DNA of 64,000 bases from Bacteroidota bacterium. Its GTDB lineage: Bacteria; Bacteroidota; Bacteroidia; Bacteroidales; Dysgonomonadaceae. This document shows, piece after piece, positions 44,835-55,048 of the stretch. The translations under genes and the position numbers were made by a program. Every line of letters starts with the position of its first letter. Within the stretch, counting starts at the first letter, position 1. Under the pieces are notes generated by a model. It worked only from the letters and a program-made list of their open reading frames with translations, was not told the origin of the DNA and did no database searches. The stretch covers positions 19,234-83,233 of the forward strand of contig JAEWQF010000014.1 in NCBI GenBank assembly GCA_023399295.1, read 5' to 3'.

Positions 44835-47807
44835 ATGAGGAAACTGATGCTGCTTTTGATACTGGGTGTGACCGCAACAACGGTTAGGGCACAGCTGCCC
44901 GTCACCCTCTATGAACAGGCAGATAAGGAACAGATGAGCAGGTGGGTGGATTCGGTATATGCCACACTGACCCTCGAAGACAAGGTAGGACAGCTCTTCA
45001 TGCCCATCGTGGAGAGCGGCAGCGGCTGGAAGAAGCGGATCGCAACACAGATCGAAGAACAGAAGATCGGGGGCGTGCTCTTCTCGAAAGGGAGGCTGCA
45101 GAACCAGGCCGATGTGACCAACTATGTCCAGGAGCAATCCCGGGTGCCACTTCTGATCGCCCTCGACGGGGAGTGGGGTCTGGCCATGCGGCTGACCGAT
45201 GCGCCCCGTTACCCGCGCAACCAGGTGATCGGTGCCATTCAGGAGGAGGAGACGATCAGGCTCTATGGCAACGAGGTGGCACGCCAGTGCCGTGAGATGG
45301 GCATCCATGTCAATTTCGCACCCTCAGTCGATCTGCATACCAACCCCGACAACCCCGTCATCGGGAATCGCTCCTTCGGTGCACATCCGCAGAAGGTGGC
45401 TCGCCAGGCCATCGCCTACGCCCGCGGACTCGAGGAGGGGGGTGTGATGGCAGTGGCCAAGCACTTCCCCGGTCATGGCGACACCGCAGAAGATTCACAC
45501 CACACCTTGCCGCTGATCGCCCACGACCGATCACGGCTCGACAGTGTGGAGCTCTTGCCATTCAGCGAATACATACAGGCCGGCCTCTCCGGGATGATGA
45601 CCGGTCACCTCAATGTCCCGGCACTCCTTACAGAGGGATTGCCTGCATCGCTCTCTCCCGGCATCGGCAACGGGTTGTTGCGTGACCAGATGGGATTCGG
45701 GGGGCTCACCTTTACCGACGCAATGAATATGAAGGGTGTGTCCGATCAGCCTGATGCCAACGTGAGGGCGCTGCTGGCCGGCAACGACATCCTGCTGGGT
45801 CCGGCCAACCTGCCGGGAGCATATGCCGCTGTGAAGCAGGCAGCAGTAGAGGGCATCCTGCCACCGGAGATGCTGGAAGAGAAGGTACGGAGGATCCTGA
45901 CCTACAAGTACATTCTGGGACTGGACTCCCTCACACCGATCGACAATGCCCGGGTACACCAACGGGTGAACAGCAGCCGCGCAGCGTGGGTGGAACGCAA
46001 GATTTATGAGGAAGCCATCACCCTGTTAAAGAACGACTCGGGGTTGATCCCCTTCCAGCAGCTGGACAAGCTATCCATTGCGTCGCTGGCCATTGGTGCC
46101 CCGAAAGAGAATGCCTTTCAGCATTATCTCAGGAAATATGGCGGGGTGACCACCTTCACCGCTTCTTCCACCGCAGCAGCCCTCAAGATTGAAGAGCTGG
46201 GCGCGTTCGATCTGGTGGTCATCTCACTGCACAGCGACAAGGCCGACGATGCGGATAAGCTGCAACTGTTGGTTCCATCGAAGAAAAGAGTGGTGGTCCT
46301 CTTCACCCCACCCACACACCTGCAGCATGTTGGCAATGCAACGACAGGAGCCTCGGCACTGTTGCTGGCATACGACACACGGGAGGCCGCACAAATCGGT
46401 GCCGCACAGGCGCTCTTCGGCGGCATCGGCCTTTCGGGTCGTCTGCCCATAGCCACGGGCAGCTATGCGGAGGGAGCAGGCCTGGATACCGAGAAGGTTC
46501 GACTGGGCTATTCATTCCCGGAGGAGGTGGGGATCAATGCGGAAAAGTTGGCAGGAGTGGAACAGATCGCACAGGAGGGCATCCGTCAACGGGCCTACCC
46601 CGGCTGTCAGATCCTGGTGGTGAAAGATGGGATTGTGATTTATGAGCGTGCGTTTGGCAGGCTCGATTTTGGTTCCGATGAGGAGGTGACTGATGAAACG
46701 GTCTACGACCTGGCATCGATCACCAAGGCGGCAGCGACACTGCCGGCGGTGATGAAGCTGTTCGACGAGGGGAAGATGAAACTGCAGGACCCCATCAGCA
46801 AGTTTGTGAAAGAGACCCGAGGCAGTGACAAAGCCGTCGCCACCCTCCGCTCGCTGCTCTTTCACGAGTCGGGCATCACCTCCTTTATCCCCTACTACAA
46901 CAGCGCAATCGACCCAACAAGTTACGATGGTCCGCTGTTCGGTCGCCGTTCCCTACTCTACCATGCACATTACGCGGGAGCATGGGCACGTACCGACTAC
47001 TCCTTTCTGCCGGAGCTGATCTCCGACAACCGTTCGCAACAGTTTCACCTGCCGGTAGCCGAAGGGCTCCATGCAAGCGACAAGATGCCGGAGCGATTGT
47101 TGCGCGATGTGATTGCCTCACCCTTGCGACAAAAGGGCCGCTATCTCTACAGCTGTCTCAACTTCATGCTGCTCAAGGAGGCTGTAGAGACTGTAACGGG
47201 AAGCGACCTCGACCAGTTCGCCAAAGAGCAGTTCTATCTGAAGCTGGGTGCCACCACCACCACCTTCCGTCCACTTGGACAACACCCGGAGAGTGTGATC
47301 GCACCCACCGAAGTGGATCCCTTTTTCCGGCAGCAACACCTGCGAGGCTATGTGCATGACGAGGGGGCTGCACTCTTTGGCGGCATCTCAGGCAACGCGG
47401 GTCTCTTCTCCAACAGCAACGACCTGGCGAAGCTGAGCCAGATGTGGCTCAACGGGGGGAGTTACGGCGGCGAACAGCTCCTCAGTCGTGAGACAGTGCA
47501 GCTCTTCACCACCATGAAGAGCAGCGTCAGCCGCCGCGGACTGGGCTTTGACAAGCCCGACCCGGGCAACAGCAAGCAGAGTCCCACCAGCCCCGCCACA
47601 CCGGTGGAGACCTACGGCCATACCGGATTCACCGGCACCAGCTTCTGGATTGACCCGGTACACAACATGATCTATATCTTTCTCTCCAACCGCATCAACC
47701 CCTCGCGTACGCCCAACCGGTTATCTACACTGAGCATCCGCGAGCGCATCCAGGAGGAGCTTTACAAGGCGATACAACCCGATAGACCCATCACCAACAA
47801 ACAGTAA
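44835..47807 (+). CDS. GH3 beta-N-acetylglucosaminidase fused to a beta-lactamase-type serine hydrolase
   Basis: A 990-residue exported fusion (signal about 1-20). Residues about 30-370 are a GH3 NagZ-like glycosidase with the signature KHFPGHGDTAEDSH, whose Asp-His dyad acts as acid/base, and a nucleophile region FTDAMNMKGV. A GH3 C-terminal domain follows (about 390-560). Residues about 575-970 are a class-C-like serine hydrolase with SITK as the SxxK nucleophile motif, YSCLNF as the second motif, and HTGFTGTS in place of KTG. Such fusions are known in Bacteroidota and probably trim peptidoglycan sugars and peptides in the periplasm. They should not be read as antibiotic resistance genes. 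Confidence 0.92.
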   Translation: MRKLMLLLILGVTATTVRAQLPVTLYEQADKEQMSRWVDSVYATLTLEDKVGQLFMPIVESGSGWKKRIATQIEEQKIGGVLFSKGRLQNQADVTNYVQEQSRVPLLIALDGEWGLAMRLTDAPRYPRNQVIGAIQEEETIRLYGNEVARQCREMGIHVNFAPSVDLHTNPDNPVIGNRSFGAHPQKVARQAIAYARGLEEGGVMAVAKHFPGHGDTAEDSHHTLPLIAHDRSRLDSVELLPFSEYIQAGLSGMMTGHLNVPALLTEGLPASLSPGIGNGLLRDQMGFGGLTFTDAMNMKGVSDQPDANVRALLAGNDILLGPANLPGAYAAVKQAAVEGILPPEMLEEKVRRILTYKYILGLDSLTPIDNARVHQRVNSSRAAWVERKIYEEAITLLKNDSGLIPFQQLDKLSIASLAIGAPKENAFQHYLRKYGGVTTFTASSTAAALKIEELGAFDLVVISLHSDKADDADKLQLLVPSKKRVVVLFTPPTHLQHVGNATTGASALLLAYDTREAAQIGAAQALFGGIGLSGRLPIATGSYAEGAGLDTEKVRLGYSFPEEVGINAEKLAGVEQIAQEGIRQRAYPGCQILVVKDGIVIYERAFGRLDFGSDEEVTDETVYDLASITKAAATLPAVMKLFDEGKMKLQDPISKFVKETRGSDKAVATLRSLLFHESGITSFIPYYNSAIDPTSYDGPLFGRRSLLYHAHYAGAWARTDYSFLPELISDNRSQQFHLPVAEGLHASDKMPERLLRDVIASPLRQKGRYLYSCLNFMLLKEAVETVTGSDLDQFAKEQFYLKLGATTTTFRPLGQHPESVIAPTEVDPFFRQQHLRGYVHDEGAALFGGISGNAGLFSNSNDLAKLSQMWLNGGSYGGEQLLSRETVQLFTTMKSSVSRRGLGFDKPDPGNSKQSPTSPATPVETYGHTGFTGTSFWIDPVHNMIYIFLSNRINPSRTPNRLSTLSIRERIQEELYKAIQPDRPITNKQ

Positions 47808-47816
47808 CAAGAGACG

Positions 47817-48872
47817 ATGCAAAAGGTTATCAAAAGCAGCCAGCTGGCTGTCGACACTGAGAAAATCATCAGTAACATACGGTATGACAAGCTGTTTATC
47901 CTCACCGACAACAACACGCAGCGGCACTGCCTGCCACTGCTCGGCAGCCTGCCACAGATAGGGGAAGCCCATGCGATCGTGATCCCGGCAGATGACACCA
48001 ACAAGAACATCACCACCCTTTCAGCTGTCTGGGAAGCGCTCACCGAAGGCGGTGCCACGCGCCACTCGTTGCTCATCAACCTGGGAGGTGGCATGGTTAC
48101 CGACCTGGGAGGGTTTGCCGCGGCCACCTTCAAGCGAGGCATCCGCTACATCAACATACCCACCACCTTGCTGGGAGCGGTAGACGCATCCGTAGGCGGC
48201 AAGACAGGCATCAACTTCGGGGGATACAAGAATGAGATCGGTTCCTTCTACCCCTCCGAGTTCGTCATCATCTCGTCCGACTTCTTCCGTACGCTCACGC
48301 ATGCGGCACTGCTCTCCGGCTATGCGGAGATGATCAAGCATGCGCTGATCCACTCGGCAGCCGATCTGGACAAGCTGCTTGTTTTTCCGCTCAATCCGCC
48401 CCACTACGAGCAGTTGAATGAGATGGTGTTCCGTTCGGTGGGCATCAAACGGCAGATCGTGGAGAAGGATCCCTTTGAGCAGGATATCCGCAAGGCGCTG
48501 AACCTGGGCCACACCACCGCCCACGCCTTCGAGAGCCATGCCCTCGCCTCAGGCAGCCCGGTACCCCACGGCTTTGCTGTGGCATGGGGCCTGATTGTGG
48601 AGCTCTACCTCTCACACCGCATCTGTCATTTTCCAAAGGAGAAGTTGCTCAAAACGGTTCGTTTCATCCGGGAGCAATATGGTGCCTATCCGGTCAGCTG
48701 CGACCACTACGAGCAGCTCCATGAGATCGCACTGCACGACAAGAAGAACCGGGGTGGCGTGATCAACTTCACGCTGCTATCGGAGATAGGCAATGTACAG
48801 ATTGACCAGACTGCCGACAAGAAGCTCTTTTTCGAGGCACTCGACTTCTACCGCGATTCGGTAGGGTTATAA
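47817..48872 (+). CDS. aroB: 3-dehydroquinate synthase
   Basis: Second enzyme of the shikimate pathway, converting DAHP to 3-dehydroquinate with NAD and a divalent metal. The 351-residue protein shows NLGGGMVTDLGGFAAATFKRG, the NAD loop, DASVGGKTGINFGGYKN at the active site, and metal ligands in GYAEMIKHALI, LNLGHTTAHAFE and PVPHGFAVAWG. It starts 9 bp after the GH3 gene, so it is probably carried on the same transcript although the pathway is unrelated. Confidence 0.95.
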   Translation: MQKVIKSSQLAVDTEKIISNIRYDKLFILTDNNTQRHCLPLLGSLPQIGEAHAIVIPADDTNKNITTLSAVWEALTEGGATRHSLLINLGGGMVTDLGGFAAATFKRGIRYINIPTTLLGAVDASVGGKTGINFGGYKNEIGSFYPSEFVIISSDFFRTLTHAALLSGYAEMIKHALIHSAADLDKLLVFPLNPPHYEQLNEMVFRSVGIKRQIVEKDPFEQDIRKALNLGHTTAHAFESHALASGSPVPHGFAVAWGLIVELYLSHRICHFPKEKLLKTVRFIREQYGAYPVSCDHYEQLHEIALHDKKNRGGVINFTLLSEIGNVQIDQTADKKLFFEALDFYRDSVGL

Positions 48873-48954
48873 CCTGTAACATGTTGTTACAGGGCCGCAC
48901 TGGATGATTCAGCAGGCAGCAAAGAAATGAATGCCCACACCCTGACGGGATGCA

Positions 48955-50031
48955 TCAACAGATCTCCTGTATGAAACGTGCTTCGGCCTGGTGTACCCAG
49001 TCGCGAAACGCCTCATCGGGTTTGTAAAGAGGGATGAAATCGATCAGCCTGTCCAGCTCGAAGCGTCTGCCGGTGATGCCTGCACCGGAGAGGGTGGCGT
49101 CGTAGGCATTGAACTCCTGTTCCACATGCACTGGGATCATCAGTATCGGTTTGCGGTAGTAGAGCGCTTCACAGAGTGACTCGAAGCCGGCGGTGGTGGC
49201 GTAAGCCCTGCTGCCCGCCATGCTCAGCAGGAACTTCTCATCATGGAGACGGCTGATGAGGAACTGATTGTCGACCTGCACCTCTTCCGCCGCATCACTC
49301 TTGTCCCAGAAGAAACGAAGGGAGACCTCCGGATGACGGGCGTGCCAGTTGGCGATCTCGTCGTAATAGCCGGCGTTGAGCATGTATCCGTGGATGTAAT
49401 CACCCGTGGTGGCCGCGGTACGGAACACCTCCTCGCGCAACAGGGGGGGCACCGTCACGATCTTCTTGTCGGGCGCACCGGGCATGTCGCGAAAGGAGAG
49501 TGCCAGGATGCGGGAGGCACGATTGGAGGTGATGCGGGAGAGCATCCGCAGGAAATAATATTTCACATCCTGTTCGGCGCTTGTTCTATAATTGGGGTTC
49601 AGCAGGATGTACTGATGCGCCACGCAGATCATCTCCACCCCCATCTTCTTGTCGAAGCGGTAGATGCCATAAGCCATGCCGGTGATCATCTCATAAAAAT
49701 TGATCACCTTGTCGGGTCGATGTTCATCGATCTTTTGCCGGATGAGCTGCAGGCTTTTCCGGAAGATAAAGGGACGGGAGAAGTTGGTCGCAACACTCAT
49801 CAGGATGTTGGGCCGTTTCTGCTTGTAGAATGAGGTAAAGTTGGGGCTGTGAAAGGTAGTGACAGGAGCAGTGATCTTGTTGGTGAAGAAGTCGGGTATC
49901 TCCCGGTTGTCGCTTTTACCCACCAGCACGGCCACCACCTCGTGACCCTGTTTACGCAGGATGGCAGCCAGTGAGAGCGCCTGTGTATAATGGCCTCTAC
50001 CCTCTCCCTGAACGGTGAACAAGAATCTCAC
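48955..50031 (-). CDS. Glycosyltransferase of the GT-B fold, MurG/GT28-like
   Basis: 358 residues starting MRFLFTVQGEGRGHYTQALSLA, where the GxGRGHxxQA loop is typical of the N-terminal domain of GT28/GT1-type enzymes using nucleotide sugars. The C-terminal donor-binding domain includes GFESLCEALYYRKPILMIPV near residue 280, a common UDP-sugar site. No signal peptide is present, so it acts in the cytoplasm or at the inner membrane face. The acceptor is unknown; a glycolipid or surface polysaccharide is plausible. The gene stands alone with respect to other glycan genes, though a polyprenol-phosphate sugar synthase lies 1.5 kb away. Confidence 0.82.
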   Translation of the reverse strand: MRFLFTVQGEGRGHYTQALSLAAILRKQGHEVVAVLVGKSDNREIPDFFTNKITAPVTTFHSPNFTSFYKQKRPNILMSVATNFSRPFIFRKSLQLIRQKIDEHRPDKVINFYEMITGMAYGIYRFDKKMGVEMICVAHQYILLNPNYRTSAEQDVKYYFLRMLSRITSNRASRILALSFRDMPGAPDKKIVTVPPLLREEVFRTAATTGDYIHGYMLNAGYYDEIANWHARHPEVSLRFFWDKSDAAEEVQVDNQFLISRLHDEKFLLSMAGSRAYATTAGFESLCEALYYRKPILMIPVHVEQEFNAYDATLSGAGITGRRFELDRLIDFIPLYKPDEAFRDWVHQAEARFIQEIC

Positions 50032-50133
50032 AAGAATTTTGGATTAAGATGTTTCAGCCACAAAAGTACAAAAATAAAACGGAGTCAGCCTCTATCAATC
50101 TGTTAAGGAATAATGAAAGCATGCATCGGGAGG

Positions 50134-51474
50134 TCAGCGATCGAAAGTGAGCAGCTCTCCCGCAACCCTCTCCGTGACGACACCCTCATCATATGCAAGG
50201 CAGCCGTTGACGAATGTTTTGCGCACCCTGTTGCCAAAAGTCACCCCCTCAAAGGGCGACCAGCCGCATTTGTAGTGTATGTTGTCGGAAGTGACCTGCT
50301 CTGCTGCTGCAGGATCAAGCAGCACCAGGTCGGCAAAATAACCCTCCCGGATGAATCCCCGCTCCCGGATGCGGAAAAGACGTGCCGGAGCATGACACAT
50401 CCGCTCCACCAACAGCTCGCGTGAAAAGATGCCGCTGTCGGCCATCTCCCACATCGCTGGCAGGGAGTGTTGCACCAGGGGACCACCCGAGGCCGCCCTG
50501 ATGGCGCCACCCTCCTTCTCACTCAGCAGATGGGGGGCATGGTCGGTAGCCACCACATCGAGACGGCCTCTGCGCAATGCCTCGCGCAGCGCCTCACGAT
50601 CGGCCACACCCTTCACTGCCGGGTTCCACTTGATGCGTGTACCCAGACGGGCATAATCCTCGTCACTGAACCAGAGGTGGTGCACACACACCTCGGCAGT
50701 GATTTTTTTCTGTTCGGGCGATCCTTCGGCAAAGAGGCTCATCTCCCGGGCGGTGGAGAGATGCAACACATGCAGCCGGGTGCCATATCTGTCTGCCAGC
50801 TCCACCGCTTCGGCCGAGGAGCGGTAACAGGCCTCGGCGTTCCGAATCAGGGGATGCATTTCTACCGGCATCTCATCGCCCAGCTCTTTCTGCAAGCGGT
50901 CACGGTTCGCGCGGATCAGCTCCTCGCTCTCACAGTGGGTGGCGATCAACAGATCCACCTCGGCGAAAATCTGTTGCAGGGAACGACGGTCATCCACCAG
51001 CATGTTGCCGGTGGAGGAGCCCATAAAGACCTTCACCCCGCAGGTGGTGTGGGGGTCCACCCTGCGCAGCTCACGGATGTTGTCGTTGGTGGCGCCCAGG
51101 TAGAAGGAGTAGTTGGCTGCCGATCGACCTGCAGCCATCTCCTGCTTGCGGCGGAGCGCATCGTTGGTGACTGTCTGCGGCATCGTGTTGGGCATCTCCA
51201 TGTAGGAGGTGACCCCTCCCGCCACGGCAGCCCTGCTCTCGCTCCGGATATCCCCCTTGTGTGTGAGTCCCGGCTCACGAAAGTGCACCTGGTCGTCGAT
51301 CACGCCGGGAATCAGGCAGAGGCCCCGGGCATCAATCACATCGCGGCATTGCTGCAGCAACTGCTCCGGTACCTCGTCGCGGAAGATGCGACTGATTCGT
51401 TCTCCCTCAATCAGGAGCGAACCGGTATAACACTCCCCCTCGTTGATGATTGTTGCTTTCCGTATCAGGATCAT
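50134..51474 (-). CDS. pyrC: Dihydroorotase
   Basis: Cyclises carbamoyl aspartate to dihydroorotate in pyrimidine synthesis. The 446-residue protein is a class I type amidohydrolase with the motif [10 protein letters not shown] near residue 60, where the first His of the usual HxH metal pair is Gln; I recall the same in other Bacteroidota dihydroorotases, so activity is likely kept. Further metal-site segments are [18 protein letters not shown] and [14 protein letters not shown]. The start overlaps the stop of the upstream gene by 4 bp (ATGA), so translation is coupled to the mannosyltransferase-like gene. Confidence 0.93.
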   Translation of the reverse strand: MILIRKATIINEGECYTGSLLIEGERISRIFRDEVPEQLLQQCRDVIDARGLCLIPGVIDDQVHFREPGLTHKGDIRSESRAAVAGGVTSYMEMPNTMPQTVTNDALRRKQEMAAGRSAANYSFYLGATNDNIRELRRVDPHTTCGVKVFMGSSTGNMLVDDRRSLQQIFAEVDLLIATHCESEELIRANRDRLQKELGDEMPVEMHPLIRNAEACYRSSAEAVELADRYGTRLHVLHLSTAREMSLFAEGSPEQKKITAEVCVHHLWFSDEDYARLGTRIKWNPAVKGVADREALREALRRGRLDVVATDHAPHLLSEKEGGAIRAASGGPLVQHSLPAMWEMADSGIFSRELLVERMCHAPARLFRIRERGFIREGYFADLVLLDPAAAEQVTSDNIHYKCGWSPFEGVTFGNRVRKTFVNGCLAYDEGVVTERVAGELLTFDR

Positions 51475-52241
51475 GCGTGCAATTGTTTGGGTTGTTTGGG
51501 TTGTTTTCGTGGCTTGATCATCCCCAACTCTTTGCGCCAGCGCAGGTTGATCACGCCGAAGAATGCCTCACCGAAGATGCTGCTGTTCATCTTGGAGATG
51601 CCCAGCTGCCGGTTCACAAAGATGACTGAGACCTCTGTGATGGAGAATCCCAGCACCTTGGCCGAATATTTCATCTCGATCTGGAAGGCATATCCCTTGA
51701 AGCGAATCTGATCCAGGTCGATTGTCTCCAGCACCTTGCGTCGATAGCAGACGAAGCCTGCTGTGGTATCCTTCACATTGAGGGCTGTTACCAGCCGCAC
51801 ATATTTCGATGCAAAGAAGGACATGAGCACCCTTCCCATGGGCCAGTTCACCACATTCACGCCGGTGGCGTAGCGCGATCCTATTGCCACGTCAAAACCC
51901 TTGTCGTGACAGGCAGCGTAGAGGCGTGGCAGGTCTTCTGGGTTGTGCGAGAAATCGGCATCCATCTCGAAGATGTAGTCGTATGACCGCTGCAGTGCCC
52001 ACTTGAACCCGTGGATGTAGGCAGTACCCAGTCCCAGCTTCCCCTTTCTTTCCTCCAGGAAGAGGCGACCTTCAAAGGGACCTTGCATCAGTCGCTGCAC
52101 AATAGCCGCAGTGCCATCGGGTGAACCGTCATCGATCACCAGGATATGGAACTGTTTTTCAAGTGAGAAAACGGCATGGATGATGTTGTCGATGTTCTCC
52201 TTTTCGTTGTAGGTGGGGATAATTACGATACTGTCTGCCAT
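51471..52241 (-). CDS. Polyprenol-phosphate mannosyltransferase (GT2, DPM1-like)
   Basis: From ATG 52241 the protein has 256 residues and begins [18 protein letters not shown], the normal start of DPM1-type enzymes; the frame runs further upstream but through the tRNA-fMet region. The GT-A motifs [10 protein letters not shown] and the DxD region [12 protein letters not shown] are present, and no C-terminal membrane domain is seen. It should transfer mannose (or glucose) from a nucleotide sugar to undecaprenyl phosphate, making a donor for periplasmic glycosylation. Bacteroidota O-glycosylate many exported proteins, which gives a plausible use. A -7 box TACTTTTG lies on the minus strand at 52259-52266. 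Confidence 0.9.
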   Translation of the reverse strand: MADSIVIIPTYNEKENIDNIIHAVFSLEKQFHILVIDDGSPDGTAAIVQRLMQGPFEGRLFLEERKGKLGLGTAYIHGFKWALQRSYDYIFEMDADFSHNPEDLPRLYAACHDKGFDVAIGSRYATGVNVVNWPMGRVLMSFFASKYVRLVTALNVKDTTAGFVCYRRKVLETIDLDQIRFKGYAFQIEMKYSAKVLGFSITEVSVIFVNRQLGISKMNSSIFGEAFFGVINLRWRKELGMIKPRKQPKQPKQLHA

Positions 52242-52304
52242 TGGAATCAATTTTAAATCAAAAGTACACCATTTGAAGCAGATATAAAAAAGATTGCGAA
52301 ATAT

Positions 52305-52335
52305 TTTGATATCACGAAACAATGTCCTATCTTTG
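52305..52335 (+). promoter_or_regulatory. Promoter of the initiator tRNA
   Basis: TTTG (52305-52308), a 19-nt spacer and TATCTTTG (52328-52335). Both boxes are perfect. The tRNA begins 23 nt further on. Confidence 0.88.
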
Positions 52336-52358
52336 CAGTCCCATTCAGGGAAACAAAT

Positions 52359-52434
<76 letters not shown>

Positions 52435-52435
52435 G

Positions 52436-52472
52436 AAAAAAAAAGGAAAGCAGTGATGTTTTCCTTTTTTTT
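52436..52472 (+). terminator. Terminator after tRNA-fMet
   Basis: An A-rich arm ending AAGGAAA and its complement TTTTCC lead into a run of eight T residues (52465-52472). Confidence 0.75.
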
Positions 52473-52512
52473 GTGTTTATTTGCAGGGTAGAAATGACAA
52501 ACAGCTTCTCTG

Positions 52513-52986
52513 ATGAACAGCAGCTCGATCTGCCAGCTTATTCTGATTCTCTACTTCTTACTCCCATCCGCGGTCCAAGCGCAGCAGGTTGAACCGGTGA
52601 AGGGAAAGGCATCCTACTATGCAGCCCGTTTCCATGGGCGGAAGATGTCTGACGGCACCCCCTATCACAAAGACAGCCTCACCTGTGCCCACCGCACCTA
52701 TCCCCTGGGCATGCTCCTGGAGGTGACCAATACACTGAACAACAAGAAGGTGGTTGTGAAGGTGACCGACCGGGGGCCCTATCACCGCAACAGAATCATC
52801 GATCTATCCCATGCGGCAGCCCGTGAACTGGACATGCTTCATCGGGGTGTCATCGGGGTGAAGATACGGGAGCACATTCCGAATCCCTTCCGGCGGATGG
52901 TGATACCCATCGACCGGCATGGCTTCTTTCTCACTGTCGGGGAACCGGAGGCGATCAGGCAGGGCATCCCCCGGACAATCGATTGA
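52513..52986 (+). CDS. rlpA: RlpA-like septal ring lytic transglycosylase
   Basis: 157 residues with a signal peptide (cleavage near SAVQAQQ, about residue 23). The double-psi beta-barrel domain shows the family motifs KGKASYYAARFHGRKMSDG, CAHRTYPLGMLLEVTN, VKVTDRGPYHRNRIIDLSHAAARELDM. The conserved Asp of VTDRGP and the His of LTCAHRTYP form the presumed active site. It lacks the C-terminal SPOR domain of E. coli RlpA. It acts on glycan strands in the periplasm or is only a peptidoglycan-binding protein. It ends one base before the convergent lrp-like gene. Confidence 0.9.
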   Translation: MNSSSICQLILILYFLLPSAVQAQQVEPVKGKASYYAARFHGRKMSDGTPYHKDSLTCAHRTYPLGMLLEVTNTLNNKKVVVKVTDRGPYHRNRIIDLSHAAARELDMLHRGVIGVKIREHIPNPFRRMVIPIDRHGFFLTVGEPEAIRQGIPRTID

Positions 52987-53448
52987 TTAAAATTTCACAG
53001 GTAGTTTCTTGCGGAAACCATCCTTGAAACAGATGAGTGTCTCGGTGCGGGAGAGGCCCAGAGGCTGCAGCTCGGCGTGGATGATGCGCAGCAGGTCCTT
53101 GTTGTTTTTCGCGTATACTTTAATCAGCAGGTCGTACTGGCCTGTCGTGTAATAACACTCCACCACCTCGGGTATCTTTTCCAGCTCTTTCACCACATAA
53201 TCGAAGGTGGAAGGAGAGGTGAGAAAGATTCCCACAAAAGCACACGTCTCAAAGCCGATCTTCTCGGCATCAACCACAAACTCGGATCCTTTCACCACCC
53301 CGAGCTGGGTCAGTTTCTGTACCCGCTGGTGTATAGCCGCACCGGAGACGCCGCATTCGCGGGCCACTTCCAGAAAGGGTATGCGTGCATTGTCGATGAT
53401 CAGTCTGAGAATCTTCTCATCCAACTCATCCAGTTCATGTTGTGCCAT
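52987..53448 (-). CDS. Lrp/AsnC-family transcriptional regulator
   Basis: A 153-residue regulator with the N-terminal HTH (LDEKILRLIIDNARIPFLEVARECGVSGAAIHQRVQKLTQLGVVKG) given here only as the region 7-54, and the C-terminal RAM domain (about 70-150) that binds amino acids and forms octamers. A -7 box TAATTTTG on the minus strand lies at 53490-53497, 42 bp upstream of the start. The ligand and targets cannot be read from sequence. It is a possible sensor of amino-acid supply in a window that also contains Rel/SpoT. Confidence 0.92.
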   Translation of the reverse strand: MAQHELDELDEKILRLIIDNARIPFLEVARECGVSGAAIHQRVQKLTQLGVVKGSEFVVDAEKIGFETCAFVGIFLTSPSTFDYVVKELEKIPEVVECYYTTGQYDLLIKVYAKNNKDLLRIIHAELQPLGLSRTETLICFKDGFRKKLPVKF

Positions 53449-53500
53449 AGTGTCGGTTTAAATCTGTTACCAAAAAGGGTTGATTCGTACAAAATTAATG

Positions 53501-53531
53501 AAAAAATCGGTTCGAAGGAGATCAAACCGAT
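53501..53531 (-). terminator. Terminator after the DUF1015 gene
   Basis: On the minus strand the stem ATCGGTT / AACCGAT with a 12-nt loop is followed by a T-run (53501-53505). It lies about 150 bp after the DUF1015 stop and before the promoter of the Lrp gene. Confidence 0.72.
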
Positions 53532-53679
53532 CATTTCAATCTTTTTTAAGCATTTTAATGCAACGGAGGCAATCGATCCTGTCGCCGTGAGCGATGCTGT
53601 TTCATCTGTCAGCAAGCTGCCGGGAACAATGCAGTTTCCTTGCTCGGCTAACTACCGGGAGTGAACCGCCGCCGTTCGA

Positions 53680-54921
53680 TCAATGGAGGTTGTGGATCAC
53701 CAGTCCGGAGCGCAGCTTCGGTTCAAACCAGGTTGTCTTGGGCGGCATGATGTTGCCGGTGTCGGCAATCTCCATCAGCTGCTTCATCGATACCGGGTAG
53801 AGGGCGATGGCCAGTGCCATCTCGCCGCTGTCGACCCGCTTCTTCAGCTCCTCCAGTCCGCGGATGCCACCCACGAAGTCGATCCGTTTGTCGCTGCGCA
53901 GGTCCTTGATGCCCAGGATCTCATCGAGGATGAGGTTTGAGGTGATTGTGACATCGAGTTGACCGATGGGATCGTTGTCGTTGTAGCTGCCCTGTTTGGC
54001 GGTGACGCTGTAAGCGCGTCCGTCGAGGTAGATGGAGAAGTTGTGGAGGTGGCGTGGCCGCTCAATTGCGGTACCTGTCGGCTCCACCATGAAGTGCTGC
54101 TCCAGCTTGGAGAGGAACTGATCGGGTGTGAGACCGTTCAGATCCTTCACCACCCGGTTGTAGTCGATGATGGTGAGCTGGCTGTCGGGGAAGCAGACCG
54201 CCATGAAGTAGTTATACTCCTCGTCGCCGCTGTGAGCGGGGTTGTTTTTCGCCTTCTCCGCACCCACCAGCGCGGCGGCGGCCGAGCGGTGGTGTCCATC
54301 GGCGATGTACATGGCCGGCATGGCCTCAAACAGCTCGGTGATGCGGCGGATATCCTCCTCGCCGGTTACCAGCCAGAAGTGATGCCCCACCCCGTCGACC
54401 GATACGAAATCGTATTCGGGCAGTGCGCCGGTAATCCGCTCCACGATGGCGTTGAGTTCGCTGTTCTCGGGATAGGCGAAGAAGACCGGCTCAATGTTGG
54501 CATCGTTCACCCGCACATGCTTCATCCGGTCCTCCTCCTTGTCGCGGCGAGTCAGCTCATGTTTCTTGATCTTTCCGTTCATGTAGTCCTCCACGGCGGC
54601 ACCCACCACCAGGCCATACTGTCTTTTGCCGTTCATAGTCTGGGCATAGACGTAGTAGTGTTCTTTTTCATCCTGCAAGAGCCATCCCTTGTCGCGGAAC
54701 ATACGGTAGTTGGCGGCTGCTTTCAGGTATACATCCTCGTCGTGCTCATCCTTGCCCACCGGGAAATCGATCTCCGGTTTGATGATGTGGTAGAGCGATT
54801 TCTCGTTGCCTTCAGCCTCTTTGCGGGCCTCTTCCGAGTTGAGCACATCATAGGGACGCGAGGCTACCATGTGGACCATTGTCTGGGGGGGACGAACGCC
54901 CCGGAAAGGTTTTATTTTCAT
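53680..54921 (-). CDS. DUF1015 family protein
   Basis: 414 residues from ATG 54921 (MKIKPFRGVRPPQTMVHMVASRPYDVL), which is the usual start of DUF1015 proteins; the upstream extension in frame is not conserved-looking. Family features are the N-terminal PYDVLN segment and the central DGHHRSAAA motif near residue 200. The biochemical function is unknown; in many genomes it neighbours serine biosynthesis genes (serA, serC), which are not seen here. A -7 box TACATTTG on the minus strand is at 54951-54958, 30 bp upstream. The protein has ordinary Met content (15 Met in 414), useful as a contrast for the operon downstream. Confidence 0.88.
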   Translation of the reverse strand: MKIKPFRGVRPPQTMVHMVASRPYDVLNSEEARKEAEGNEKSLYHIIKPEIDFPVGKDEHDEDVYLKAAANYRMFRDKGWLLQDEKEHYYVYAQTMNGKRQYGLVVGAAVEDYMNGKIKKHELTRRDKEEDRMKHVRVNDANIEPVFFAYPENSELNAIVERITGALPEYDFVSVDGVGHHFWLVTGEEDIRRITELFEAMPAMYIADGHHRSAAAALVGAEKAKNNPAHSGDEEYNYFMAVCFPDSQLTIIDYNRVVKDLNGLTPDQFLSKLEQHFMVEPTGTAIERPRHLHNFSIYLDGRAYSVTAKQGSYNDNDPIGQLDVTITSNLILDEILGIKDLRSDKRIDFVGGIRGLEELKKRVDSGEMALAIALYPVSMKQLMEIADTGNIMPPKTTWFEPKLRSGLVIHNLH

Positions 54922-55048
54922 TGTCTCAATCGTTAAAAGTAATGGAATGGCAAATGTAGCCATTTTCTCCCGAATAAAGCGATGCGATCAGGGCGATTTG
55001 GGAAAAAACCGCTACATTTGTCACACCAACAGATAAAACCGGAGAGGG

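Noticed and set aside
44835..47807. Beta-lactamase resistance gene
   Set aside because: The serine-hydrolase part is fused to a GH3 glycosidase with changed third motif (HTG); such fusions belong to peptidoglycan metabolism.
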